NCBI GenBank assembly: GCA_014879835.1
Contig: JACSRJ010000221.1
Span: 1-46,778, forward strand
Length of the DNA: 46,778 nt
Direction: 5' to 3'
Origin: Anaerolinea sp.
Lineage (GTDB): Bacteria > Chloroflexota > Anaerolineae > Aggregatilineales > UBA2796
A program made the position numbers and the translations under genes. A model generated the notes under the pieces. That model was given only the letters and a program-made list of their open reading frames with translations. It was not told where the DNA came from and did no database searches. Below are positions 16,012 to 23,789 of the stretch, piece by piece (the stretch's first letter is position 1; every line of letters begins with the position of its first letter).

Positions 16012-18225
16012 TTACTCCGGCATGATCTCGTAGGCTTTGCCTTCGATGACCACCAGCACATGATCACCCAACGCGAGAAACTCCGCGATCTCTGGGTGGG
16101 CCTCGATCAAGGCGAAGTACTCATCACTGAGGAACTTGATCTCCACCTTCTCCATCTCGGCAGAGGTGTATTGGGTATCGACCCACACCCCGTTACGCAG
16201 CACAAAGGCCCGATCCCGAATGTTCTTGATCACTTCACCGGCGAAAGCGCTGCCTTTGCCCTCGTCTTCGCCAACCTCAGTTTTGCCCACATAACCTTCA
16301 GCAGTGGGTTGTACCATCACTTTGTCGCCCGCTGCCAGTTCGTTGCTCTTGTCAGCGCGTTCAACGGCACCCGCGCCCGAAACTACCGGCGCTTGACTGG
16401 GCGCTGCGGTTGCGGTCATCATGTGCATCGGCATGGGCGTGCTGGGGACAGTCACATCACCACCGCCGCGATCCCGATCTTCCATGCGCCGGGCGATGTC
16501 GTCCTCTTGAATCAGGTACGAGGTGTAGGGCGTGATGATTCCAAAGCGGATGCTCAGCGCGACCACACTATCGACCAATTCTTTGGTCTCCCCGTTCAGG
16601 CGAATCTGGTTGAGCAGTGCGCCGATCTTGCGCTGGGCCCACAACCGAGCCACAAAGGGCTGACCGCCGGAATTGATCGGGAAGTTCAGATCGCGGTAGG
16701 TGAAGGTCTGGGGTGTGCCATTGAGATCGCCCGTGAGGGTAATCGTGCCATTCCCCCCATCCCGATAACGGCCGCTGATCACCAACTGCGAGCCCGCAAA
16801 CAGATCGGGTAGGGGCGCACCCGGAAGCATTTCCTCTAAGATCACCCCGTCATAGTCCAGTTTGAGGGCATTCAGCACGGGTGAGGTGATCTTGTTATAG
16901 ACGCTGGAGACTTTATTTTCGATGTCCTCATTGGGGCGTACATAAGCACTTGTACCACCATAATTACTGGAGAGTGAGTCCAGTAGGAAGGTGTCCACAT
17001 CGTCGCCCACCCCAAAGCTGAACAGGCGCACGTTGGGTGGCGCTAACCGACGGAAATTCTCCAAGATCATCTTGGAGTCGGTCACACCTTCGGTGGGTAA
17101 GCCGTCCGTCAGGAACAGGATCACGGTTTGGCGCTGAGTGTCGGCAGATTCAAGGGCAGACGTCAGGGCTGCATTAATGTCGGTACCCCCGTTTGCCTCC
17201 AACCCATTGATCCACTTGATCGCATTTTCGGCGTCAGAGGGTGGTTGGGGCGTTTTAGCGTACAACCGATAACCAGAGCTAAACACCACCGCGTTAAATC
17301 GATCTTCGGCGTTGAGACGCTTCAGGACATAGGCAACCGCGGCCTTTGCCTGATCCCACTTGACCCCTGACATCGAACCCGATTGATCAAGGACGATGGT
17401 CACGTCTTTGGGGATGATCTTGCTGCTGTCCACCTTGGTCGGTGGGGTCACAAGAAGTAGGAAGAAACCTTCTTCATTGGCGCTCGCCCGGTAGGTCAGT
17501 AGATTAGCGCTGATCTCGTTGTTGGCCACGCTGTAGTACACCGTGAAGTCATCCGTGGCTCGGTAATTGTAGGCTTCCATGCCTGCCCGGAAGCTGCGAT
17601 CACCAGTGCGGTTGATGCCCACCAGCGGGTTGGGTGAATAGACGGTGCCAATGGTCGCATCGGACTCGACACTCAGGGAAACGGACACCTCCCGCACCGG
17701 AAGACGGCTGGCGTAATCAGCACGCAGTGGGTAGGTGTAATGGATCAGCCCATTATCAGCCGGGGCAATGTGGCTGTAGGTGATCTCGATCTTGCGCTCG
17801 CTGCGGGCCGGGATGGGGAAGATGTTGGCTTGGATCGCGCTTCGTCCCACATACTGGAGCAGCACCGGATCGCGCATTTGACGCACAATCTCGGTGTAGA
17901 TTTGTTTGGCCTGATCGGCGTCCAATATTTTGCCTTTGATAGGCTGTCCGTCAATGTACAGGGTGAGATCGCTCACCGCTGCGCCTTCGGGCAGGGGGAA
18001 CAGGTACGTGCCTTCCGCCGGGGCGCTGCCTTCGTTCACAAACACCTGCTCAATTTTGGTGGTCGCAAGTTGATTCTGAATGGTCACACTGACACGGTGC
18101 GACCGGATATACAACCCAAACTGGGAGTTTTGAGCAGGCCCGCCACCTGCCGGAGTTCCCCCCTGAGTCATGGATCCCAGAATTGCCAAAGAGGTTAGAG
18201 CCGCAAACAGTTTTCCCCAGAACAT
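16012..18225 (-). CDS. Secreted VIT and VWA domain protein
   Basis: A 737-residue exported protein. After a signal peptide (FAALTSLAILGSMTQ) comes a VIT domain (about 35-165; EQVFVNEGSAPAEGTYLFPLP, LYIDGQPIKGKILD), as found in inter-alpha-trypsin inhibitor heavy chains. A von Willebrand factor A domain follows (about 270-450) with an intact metal-ion adhesion site: DQSGSMSG, the NGGTDINAAL threonine and FLTDGLPTEG. This arrangement is common in bacterial surface or envelope proteins that bind protein partners through a metal. The C-terminal 90 residues, RDRAFVLRNGVWVDTQYTS onward, form a conserved domain seen in such proteins, after a Pro/Thr-Ala linker. No C-terminal anchor is visible. A GAGGAG ribosome site precedes the ATG. 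The partner is unknown. Confidence 0.9.
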   Translation of the reverse strand: MFWGKLFAALTSLAILGSMTQGGTPAGGGPAQNSQFGLYIRSHRVSVTIQNQLATTKIEQVFVNEGSAPAEGTYLFPLPEGAAVSDLTLYIDGQPIKGKILDADQAKQIYTEIVRQMRDPVLLQYVGRSAIQANIFPIPARSERKIEITYSHIAPADNGLIHYTYPLRADYASRLPVREVSVSLSVESDATIGTVYSPNPLVGINRTGDRSFRAGMEAYNYRATDDFTVYYSVANNEISANLLTYRASANEEGFFLLLVTPPTKVDSSKIIPKDVTIVLDQSGSMSGVKWDQAKAAVAYVLKRLNAEDRFNAVVFSSGYRLYAKTPQPPSDAENAIKWINGLEANGGTDINAALTSALESADTQRQTVILFLTDGLPTEGVTDSKMILENFRRLAPPNVRLFSFGVGDDVDTFLLDSLSSNYGGTSAYVRPNEDIENKVSSVYNKITSPVLNALKLDYDGVILEEMLPGAPLPDLFAGSQLVISGRYRDGGNGTITLTGDLNGTPQTFTYRDLNFPINSGGQPFVARLWAQRKIGALLNQIRLNGETKELVDSVVALSIRFGIITPYTSYLIQEDDIARRMEDRDRGGGDVTVPSTPMPMHMMTATAAPSQAPVVSGAGAVERADKSNELAAGDKVMVQPTAEGYVGKTEVGEDEGKGSAFAGEVIKNIRDRAFVLRNGVWVDTQYTSAEMEKVEIKFLSDEYFALIEAHPEIAEFLALGDHVLVVIEGKAYEIMPE

Positions 18226-18294
18226 AGGTTTATGCTCCTCAAAAGAATGCCTTCTGGGTTTAAGACGCGGGACTTCTCAGAAAAGTTCCCGGTT

Positions 18295-18329
18295 ATTCAA
18301 AAACACCTTTGGCGAGGGTGTTCTTGAAT
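18295..18329. repeat. Long imperfect hairpin in VIT/VWA leader
   Basis: A 13-bp stem with one mismatch (18295-18307 with 18317-18329) and a 9-base loop. It lies 70-100 bases upstream of the VIT/VWA ATG on the minus strand. A second weaker hairpin of GGGA/TCCC type lies at about 18269-18290. Confidence 0.5.
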
Positions 18330-18407
18330 GGGTTAGGAGTTACGCAGTTGCCCTCACCCCCGGCCTGTCAGGGGTAGGTTTTAAGGGGGGGGTGCCAAGA
18401 ACCCCTC

Positions 18408-18447
18408 AACCCCCTAGCCCCCTTCTCCTGCACGCGGGAGAAGGGGG
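18408..18447. repeat. GC-rich repeat element A, copy 1
   Basis: AACCCCCTAGCCCCCTTCTCC at 18408-18428 matches the reverse complement of 21915-21935 in 20 of 21 positions. It continues into a perfect 11-bp hairpin (18418-18428 with 18437-18447). Confidence 0.75.
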
Positions 18448-18679
18448 AATCCGATTTGTGAGGGGTAAACCACTCAGACTCCCCGATTGTGTCCTGTTCG
18501 GCAACATTGTCCCTCATCACATTCGGAATCATCGTCCCCACTTGGAACGATTGATAGCGCGTCGTGGGGCCAAATCGGTTCATCAAATGGATATGGTGTT
18601 GCCGGTTTTTTGGGGGGTTAACGTTGGAAAACACGACAGATTGGGGATTGTGGGGGACGCCCCCACCAATGGTTTTCCT

Positions 18680-18717
18680 CCCCTCTCCTAGCCGCGAAGC
18701 GGCGGTCGGGAGAGGGG
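18680..18717. repeat. GC-rich hairpin repeat element B, copy 1
   Basis: A 38-base interrupted palindrome with outer CCCCTCTCC / GGAGAGGGG arms and an inner GCCGC-GAA-GCGGC hairpin. It is identical in 37 of 38 positions to the reverse complement of 21814-21851. Confidence 0.8.
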
Positions 18718-18784
18718 AAAGAGGGGTGAGGGCAAACTTCGCGCTACCCACTTCTCAAATAGCTCCACTGTCTTGAAAACCGCT

Positions 18785-19948
18785 CTAGGGTGCGCTTTCA
18801 AGCAGAGGCAGCATGTTATAAAGCGATTCCATGGCCAAGTAGTTCCAGATCGTCAGACCATCCATAAACTGGCGGAAGTCGGCCCGCACAAAGTAATCGG
18901 CAGGGTTGAGATGTTTGCCGTCACGGGTCATGCCGTGGTTGGGCAGCAGATCAACGGCTGTTGCCAGATCGATGAGGGGCAGTCCACGTTTTTGAGCAGT
19001 GACCCGAATGCTGTTATTGAGGGCGCGGGCGTGATCGGCCACATTCAAGTTGACGGGATTGGTGGCAAGGATCGGAATCGCCCCGGTCTCCATCACCTGA
19101 TCCACGATCAGGTTGAGGTTTTTGGTGTATTGGGTGACCCCAACGCCGTGTGTGGCGTCAATGAATCCCACCTGAATGATCACCAAGGCGGGACGACTGA
19201 CCCGAAGCTCACAGGCAAGGGGCGATTCGCTGCTGGTGCATACTGCCGGATCGGCCCATGTGGGATCAAGAATATTGGCAGTGCTGAAGCCGCCTTCTTG
19301 GGCTTCACTTTTGGGCAGAAACGAATCAACGGCGTAGTAATCCAGCACCCGTTGAAGGCGGGTGTGGATGCCCAGATTGAACCCACGCCCGTTTTTGTAA
19401 AAGTCCAAGAACCAATCTTCACCCACATTACAATCACCAACCTTGGTGAAAAAGGTCGGATTGAGGCCATTGGCTCTGCCTTGTTCTACCAAACTGCGCA
19501 GCAGGGACTCATTCTCCGGGGTGATCTGTGCGGCGTAACGAGCGAATGCATTGGGTGGGGCTGAGGTGATCACCAACTCAGAAGAGACGGCCAGTGAGGC
19601 TGCTTCGGGTTTATGGTCGGGGGTGATGCCCTCTATTTGAATCCAGCCGCGCTGTGAGGGCTGGGTGAGGGTGTGAACCAACACCCACTGGGCTTCGTCA
19701 TCACGGGCTTCAAGGATGAGTGCGGTTTTTTCAGGCAGAGTCATGATAATGGCGTAATCTCGTCCTGCCCCCACCCGCAAGCTGGTGGCAACGATGGTGG
19801 ATGCCTGAAGGCTATCTTGGGCCCGGATGACAGCCCTATCTAGGGTCATCCATGGGGCGAGTCCAGTGATCAGGCTTAGGGCCACCACCCACACCAAAGC
19901 ACGAACGGTTCGAGAGAGTCGCTGCGAGGCGTTTATCCTAAAATCCAT
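18785..19948 (-). CDS. SGNH-like hydrolase with SH3 domain
   Basis: A 387-residue exported or membrane-anchored protein. Counting from the ATG at 19948 (an alternative TTG lies two codons upstream), residues about 10-35 form a hydrophobic signal or anchor helix (ALVWVVALSLITGLAPWM). An SH3b-like domain follows (about 45-110; ATSLRVGAGRDYAIIMTLPEK, WVLVHTLTQPSQRGWIQIEG), as used for wall binding. The rest is SGNH/GDSL-like, with VIIQVGFIDATHGVG, MIPILATNP-type PILATNPVNLN and a final GMTRDGKHLNPADYF that supplies the catalytic-type Asp and His. The serine block is not a clear GDS; LGIHT or a nearby segment may replace it, so activity is uncertain. It is divergent from the GH57 gene. Substrate may be an ester on a surface glycan. 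Confidence 0.7.
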   Translation of the reverse strand: MDFRINASQRLSRTVRALVWVVALSLITGLAPWMTLDRAVIRAQDSLQASTIVATSLRVGAGRDYAIIMTLPEKTALILEARDDEAQWVLVHTLTQPSQRGWIQIEGITPDHKPEAASLAVSSELVITSAPPNAFARYAAQITPENESLLRSLVEQGRANGLNPTFFTKVGDCNVGEDWFLDFYKNGRGFNLGIHTRLQRVLDYYAVDSFLPKSEAQEGGFSTANILDPTWADPAVCTSSESPLACELRVSRPALVIIQVGFIDATHGVGVTQYTKNLNLIVDQVMETGAIPILATNPVNLNVADHARALNNSIRVTAQKRGLPLIDLATAVDLLPNHGMTRDGKHLNPADYFVRADFRQFMDGLTIWNYLAMESLYNMLPLLESAP

Positions 19949-20256
19949 ACACAAGCCCTTGATCTTGCGCCTAACGATGTTGGCATTGAAGTTTGCCCAT
20001 GGTGAATGATCGTACCAGAGTACCGCAATCTTGGAGAGACCGCGAGATCAAAGGTGGGAGGGCAGTCCTGTGGTAAAACTGCGAAGGGTAAGGGAATCAA
20101 ACACACATCATGGAGTACTTTTCACCCAAAGTTCTCATCTTTACCCACCCTTCACAATAACACCCTCATTCCTTTTAGCGATTTGTGTCAAGCGCTCATT
20201 GGGAGTTAACGTGCAAACCTGTACAATTGGAATTAAATAGTATTGAGGGGGAAATC
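19949..20256. other. Divergent intergenic region between SGNH and GH57 genes
   Basis: About 308 bases with no gene. It contains the GH57 promoter (20199-20227) and runs of short pyrimidine-rich ACCC repeats (about 20120-20165). An AAGGG ribosome site for the SGNH gene lies next to its start. I found no known operator palindrome. Confidence 0.6.
20199..20227 (+). promoter_or_regulatory. Sigma-70-type promoter of the GH57 gene
   Basis: TTGGGA (20199-20204) and TACAAT (20222-20227) are spaced by exactly 17 bases. They sit 30 bases ahead of a GTG start with a GAGGGGG ribosome site (20245-20251). This is the best -35/-10 pair in the window. It also argues against the earlier in-frame start at 20185, which lies upstream of the promoter. 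Confidence 0.7.
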
Positions 20257-21705
20257 GTGCCACCACGACCATATCAATATTTTTGTGTTCACAGCCACTT
20301 TTTCCAACCACCCCGTGGCAACCCAATCACTGGTGAGATTGGGATAGAGCCTGACGCCGACAAATACCGCAACTGGAATGAACGCATCACCGCTGAGTCC
20401 TATCGCCCCAATGCAGAGATGGGCAACTTTGATCGCATCAGTTTTGATGTGGGCGAGGCCCTTATGGCATGGCTCAGAAAACGCGCCCCAGAGACCCATC
20501 AGCGGATCGTCGCCGCAGATCGCCTGCACCAGCAGCGCAAGCGCGTTGGCAATGCCATCGCAAATCCCTTCAATGATGTCCTGCTGCCGATCCGCAAGCG
20601 GGCTGATAAACGTACCGATTTATACTGGGGCAAAGTCGCCTTCCAGAGTCATTTTGGGCACGACCCTCAGGGGGTGTGGCTGCCTGAAATGGCCGTGGAT
20701 ATTGAAACCCTTCAAGTGGTGGAGTCTCTTGGTTATCGGTTCACCATTTTGGCCCAAGGGCAAACACGGGGGCCTATTGAGGGTGCAGGTCCTTATTGGG
20801 TTGATCTCCAAAATGGGCGCAAATTGGCAGTTTTTGTGCGCAACGATGAGCTTTCTAATGATCTCGCCTTTAACATTCATGCAGTTGGCGGTGCGGGGCA
20901 TTGGGCCCGAAACAAACTGGCGGGACGGCGTCTTAGCAAAGGGGCGTTGATTTTGGTCGCCACCGACGGTGAGACTTTTGGGCACCATCACCTAGGGGAA
21001 GAACGTTTCCTTCACTGGTTGATTGAGCACGAGGCTCCCGCTATCGGTTATACCAATGTGACCCTCAACGAGTATTTGGGGATGACCCCTCCCCGTGATT
21101 TCATTGAGGTCAAACCATTCTCCTCACGCAATGAGCGGCACAGTATCCGGCAGTGGGTCTCAGGGCATGATGCATGGAAAAGCTGCCTGCTTCGGGCCCT
21201 TGATAACCTTTCCAATGAGATTAACGATATTTACCGGGAAGAAGCCCACGCAGTAGGGATCAACCCTGCCCGCCTGCGCGAAGAGTATATTCGGGTGTGG
21301 TTAGGCATGGTTGAAGGTAAAAAACTGCTGGCAGAGTTTGCACAGGGACTCACCACCGCACAGGAGAATCGCCTGCTTGAACTGCTGCGCGCTTGGGTTT
21401 ACCTCAGCAAGTCCTATGTGAGCAGCACCCAGTTTGTGGATGATCCCGATCTGCCCAAACCGCGCTATGCCATTGGCTCGGCGATCCATGCGGCCCAAAT
21501 AGCAAGCGCAGCCGTTGAGGCGGATTTTAATTGGAGCTTCCGTAATGATCTGTATCTGGTCAAAAGCCAGACGACGGGTCTAAATGGCTGGGAAATTTAC
21601 GATTCGGTCTATACCCAATTTTTCGCCCCACCGGAAGAGGCAGCCCCCGTTGAAGCTGTCGTGGAGACCAAAAAAGCGGTGGAACCCAAAAAACAAAAAG
21701 CCTGA
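20257..21705 (+). CDS. GH57 family glycoside hydrolase (DUF3536-type)
   Basis: A 482-residue GH57 (alpha-amylase-superfamily-like, 4-alpha-glucanotransferase or amylase type) enzyme, probably acting on alpha-glucans in the cytoplasm. Motif 1 is HSHFFQPPRGNP near residue 12. GVWLPEMAVD carries the expected nucleophile E144, and ATDGETFGHHH carries the expected acid/base D237. The C-terminal part (SSTQFVDDPDLPKPRYAIG) resembles a shortened DUF3536 domain. Family members of this type are usually much longer (about 800 residues), so this is a compact form. No signal peptide is present. The GTG at 20257 was chosen over an upstream codon at 20185 because the promoter and the ribosome site lie between them. 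Substrate is inferred from family only; the C-terminal Lys/Glu/Pro-rich tail is low complexity. Confidence 0.85.
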   Translation: MPPRPYQYFCVHSHFFQPPRGNPITGEIGIEPDADKYRNWNERITAESYRPNAEMGNFDRISFDVGEALMAWLRKRAPETHQRIVAADRLHQQRKRVGNAIANPFNDVLLPIRKRADKRTDLYWGKVAFQSHFGHDPQGVWLPEMAVDIETLQVVESLGYRFTILAQGQTRGPIEGAGPYWVDLQNGRKLAVFVRNDELSNDLAFNIHAVGGAGHWARNKLAGRRLSKGALILVATDGETFGHHHLGEERFLHWLIEHEAPAIGYTNVTLNEYLGMTPPRDFIEVKPFSSRNERHSIRQWVSGHDAWKSCLLRALDNLSNEINDIYREEAHAVGINPARLREEYIRVWLGMVEGKKLLAEFAQGLTTAQENRLLELLRAWVYLSKSYVSSTQFVDDPDLPKPRYAIGSAIHAAQIASAAVEADFNWSFRNDLYLVKSQTTGLNGWEIYDSVYTQFFAPPEEAAPVEAVVETKKAVEPKKQKA

Positions 21706-21813
21706 GGCCGGTTCTGCCCCCCTGCATCGTGGAGGGGCTGAGGGGCGACAGTAAGTTTGCCCTCAAACTCCCTCGTTTGGGGGATGTGAGGGACACCCCC
21801 CGTAAGTTTTTCA

Positions 21814-21851
21814 CCCCTCTCCCGACCGCCGCGTCGCGGCTAGGAGAGGGG
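21814..21851. repeat. GC-rich hairpin repeat element B, copy 2 (inverted)
   Basis: The reverse complement matches 18680-18717 in 37 of 38 positions; the one difference is in the inner loop region. The element lies between the GH57 stop and the transporter stop and may act as a bidirectional terminator, in addition to being a repeat. Confidence 0.8.
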
Positions 21852-21914
21852 CCGGGGGTGAGGGCTATCATCCCACCCCGAAATTCAGTGTCACCCCCTC
21901 AGCCGCATAACGAG

Positions 21915-21940
21915 GGAGAAGGGGGCTAGAGGGTTGGGGG
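21915..21940. repeat. GC-rich repeat element A, copy 2 (inverted)
   Basis: GGAGAAGGGGGCTAGAGGGTT at 21915-21935 is the reverse complement of 18408-18428 with one mismatch. With element B it forms a second cluster in the opposite order to the first, as expected for an inverted copy. Confidence 0.7.
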
Positions 21941-21964
21941 TTTACCGTCTTTTCAGACAGATTC

Positions 21965-22675
21965 TCAGCGCAGGGCAAAAGGGCTGAAGTTGGTGTTATA
22001 GTCGTAAAAGTCCTCATTTTCAGCGCGTTTCAGGGCGTTCACCACCGCATAGGTGACCGGGGTAAACAAAATCTCCACCCCAACCTTAAAAACGTAGTTC
22101 GAGACGAACACCGCCCACAAAACATCATTGGGCAGAACGCCGAGGAAGGCTACCAATAAAAAGACGGAGGTGTCCACCACCTGCCCCACAAGGGTTGAAC
22201 TGATCGTGCGTGACCAGAGCGCCTTGCCCTTGGTCACGATCTTCAGTTTGGCAAGGATGAAGGAATTGGTGAACTCCCCGGCAAAATAGGCGATCAGACT
22301 GCCCAACACAATTCGCGGAGTCTGTCCTAGAATCAGGTTAAAACTGTCCTGTTTGGTGAAGTTGGAAACCCCTTCGATTAGGTTCCAGCCGGGTTCGGCA
22401 GGCAGTGCTCCCACAATCGCAAGGGTGAGTGCCGTGACCCCGATCCATAAAAACCCCGTCCAGATCACCCGACGGGCCCGTTTATAACCGTACACTTCCG
22501 TCAGGACATCCCCAAAGATATAGGCGAGGGGAAATAAGATCGTGCCGCCATCAAACGTCAATGAGCCGACCATCACCACTTTGGTAGAGGCGATGTTGCT
22601 GATGATCAGCACCCCCACAAAGGCGGCAGTCACAAAATCCAAAAAACGGTACAACCGTTGAGGTTGGGTTTGCAT
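21965..22675 (-). CDS. Queuosine precursor transporter (YhhQ/QPTR family)
   Basis: A 236-residue integral membrane protein of the VUT/QPTR family, which imports preQ0, preQ1 or a related queuosine precursor for tRNA modification. About six membrane helices are visible: LDFVTAAFVGVLIISNI, FPLAYIFGDVLTEVYGY, WTGFLWIGVTALTLAIVGA, LGSLIAYFAGEFTNSF and later helices. The FGDVLTEVYGYKRARR and LIAYFAGEFTNSFILAKLK segments are family signatures. The ATG at 22675 has an AAAGG site at good distance. A GTG at 22693 would add six residues. It is divergent from the aminotransferase gene, with the two 5' ends very close or overlapping. No queuosine synthesis gene is in the window. Confidence 0.9.
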   Translation of the reverse strand: MQTQPQRLYRFLDFVTAAFVGVLIISNIASTKVVMVGSLTFDGGTILFPLAYIFGDVLTEVYGYKRARRVIWTGFLWIGVTALTLAIVGALPAEPGWNLIEGVSNFTKQDSFNLILGQTPRIVLGSLIAYFAGEFTNSFILAKLKIVTKGKALWSRTISSTLVGQVVDTSVFLLVAFLGVLPNDVLWAVFVSNYVFKVGVEILFTPVTYAVVNALKRAENEDFYDYNTNFSPFALR

Positions 22676-23785
22676 CTTCGCGTTACCTTTCACAGGCAGG
22701 AACAGGCATACTATACCGATAGAGTTTCGAGAATACCAGAGTGGGCATCATTCCCTTTGATTGCAACGCCAAATACTGCCCTTGAGGGCCTTAAAACCCT
22801 GATCGCGGATCGCACCGGACGGCGTTATGTGCGTTTGGTGGGGCGAGGCACAAGCGCCCTTTATGTGGCCCTGAGGGCCCTTGTTTTGGGCGATGGGCCC
22901 GGATCGGCCATCCTGCCTGACTTGATCTGTGTCTCCGTCTTGGAGGCGGTTTTACTGGCAGGCTTGCGCCCAGTATTTGCGGATGTGAATGCTGATCGCT
23001 TTAACCCTGACTCGCACTCGGTGGGCCGGGTTCTGGGCCCGGATACCCGCGCCGTGATCGCTGCCCATGTGTTTGGCTGTGTGACTCCTCCGCCTGAAGT
23101 CGAGGTGCCCATCATTGAGGATGCGGTGCAGGGGCTTGGCGGTTCCATGCATGGGCGTTCTGTGGGCTGTTTGGGGTCAATCAGTGTCCTTAGTTTCCAT
23201 CCCACCAAGATGATCCCCGGTTTTGGCGGGGCAGTCCTCACGGATGATTCCAATTTATGGGCACTGATCCAGCGGGTCTCTCTAGAAAAGGCAGGGGAGC
23301 CATATCAAACAGGGGTATATGCTGGTGTCCGCCCCCAGTTAGAAGCGCAGCGTCACCGTTTGCTGAAGGACTTTGAGGCTGATCCGGCAAACATCGCAGC
23401 GATCCGCGCCGGCTGGGAACGGCTCTCGGAGGAGGTCGAAGCCCGAAACCGCAAAGCCCGTTATCTCTCCCAATCCCTGCTAGAAGACCCGCACTTGGGG
23501 CTGGATTTACCGACTCTGTACCCCGGTGATGCGATCTGGCGTTATCCTTTTTTGGCCCCAAGCCGGGCCGCGGCCGCATGGATACACCGACGGTTACAGG
23601 CAGCGGGACTTCCGGGGTCACGCCCGTATCCCTCCCTCAGCGCGATCTACGACCCTCAACCTGCGTACCAAAGCCCTGAATTGGCCTCACGACTGGTGAA
23701 TCTATGGGTTGATTCGGGGGTTAGTTTTGTTCAGCTTGAGGCGATCCTTGCTCAGATTCGCGCTTTGCCCCTGATGAAAGGCTGA
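22658..23785 (+). CDS. DegT/DnrJ/EryC1-family PLP aminotransferase
   Basis: A fold-type I PLP enzyme of the sugar aminotransferase (DegT/DnrJ/EryC1/StrS) family. These proteins usually add an amino group to a keto-sugar nucleotide for surface glycan or natural product synthesis. VRLVGRGTSALYVALRAL is the phosphate-binding entry helix, and AAHVFGC and IIEDAVQGLGG follow in family order. The PLP lysine is in SFHPTKMIPGFGGAVL (residue 184 counting from the longest start). The length, 342-375 residues, is near normal. The start is uncertain. The TTG at 22658 has no ribosome site and would overlap the divergent transporter gene, while a TTG at 22757 gives a shorter product. The protein lacks some of the N-terminal family strand, so the substrate assignment is weak. 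Its stop is 4 bases from the convergent GT39 stop. Confidence 0.8.
   Translation: MRLGLHLRVTFHRQEQAYYTDRVSRIPEWASFPLIATPNTALEGLKTLIADRTGRRYVRLVGRGTSALYVALRALVLGDGPGSAILPDLICVSVLEAVLLAGLRPVFADVNADRFNPDSHSVGRVLGPDTRAVIAAHVFGCVTPPPEVEVPIIEDAVQGLGGSMHGRSVGCLGSISVLSFHPTKMIPGFGGAVLTDDSNLWALIQRVSLEKAGEPYQTGVYAGVRPQLEAQRHRLLKDFEADPANIAAIRAGWERLSEEVEARNRKARYLSQSLLEDPHLGLDLPTLYPGDAIWRYPFLAPSRAAAAWIHRRLQAAGLPGSRPYPSLSAIYDPQPAYQSPELASRLVNLWVDSGVSFVQLEAILAQIRALPLMKG
22710..22717 (-). promoter_or_regulatory. GGTATAGT -10-like element for the transporter gene
   Basis: On the minus strand AAACTCTATCGGTATAGTATG lies about 35 bases upstream of the transporter ATG. It closely resembles CAAACTCACGGTATAGTTAGG ahead of the M23 gene, on the plus strand at 9768-9788. 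Confidence 0.4.
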
Positions 23786-23789
23786 GGGG

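Larger units (their letters stand above)
18226..18784. other. 559-base intergenic region with repeats and hairpins
   Basis: There is no supportable gene here. It holds two hairpins in the leader of the VIT/VWA gene (18268-18329), then the first GC-rich repeat cluster (18347-18745) with two strong hairpins. One plus-strand reading frame spans much of it but is low in coding character. Confidence 0.7.

Noticed and set aside
16060-16812. 250-residue plus-strand frame opposite the VIT/VWA gene
   Set aside because: It is a shadow of the VIT/VWA gene C-terminal half, without domain signature.
18408-18447. Possible CRISPR-like array in the GC-rich region
   Set aside because: There are only two or three imperfect copies, inverted and widely spaced, without regular spacers or cas genes.
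18170-18691. Plus-strand open frame across the repeat cluster
   Set aside because: It has no ribosome site, no recognisable domain and a composition set by the GC-rich repeats. It begins antisense to the VIT/VWA start.
18773-19564. 263-residue plus-strand open frame opposite the SGNH gene
   Set aside because: It lies wholly antisense to a gene with SH3 and SGNH-like motifs, and has no start context of its own.
20185-20256. Earlier in-frame start of the GH57 gene
   Set aside because: It lies upstream of a well-spaced -35/-10 pair. The added residues do not look like the family. The GTG at 20257 has a strong ribosome site.
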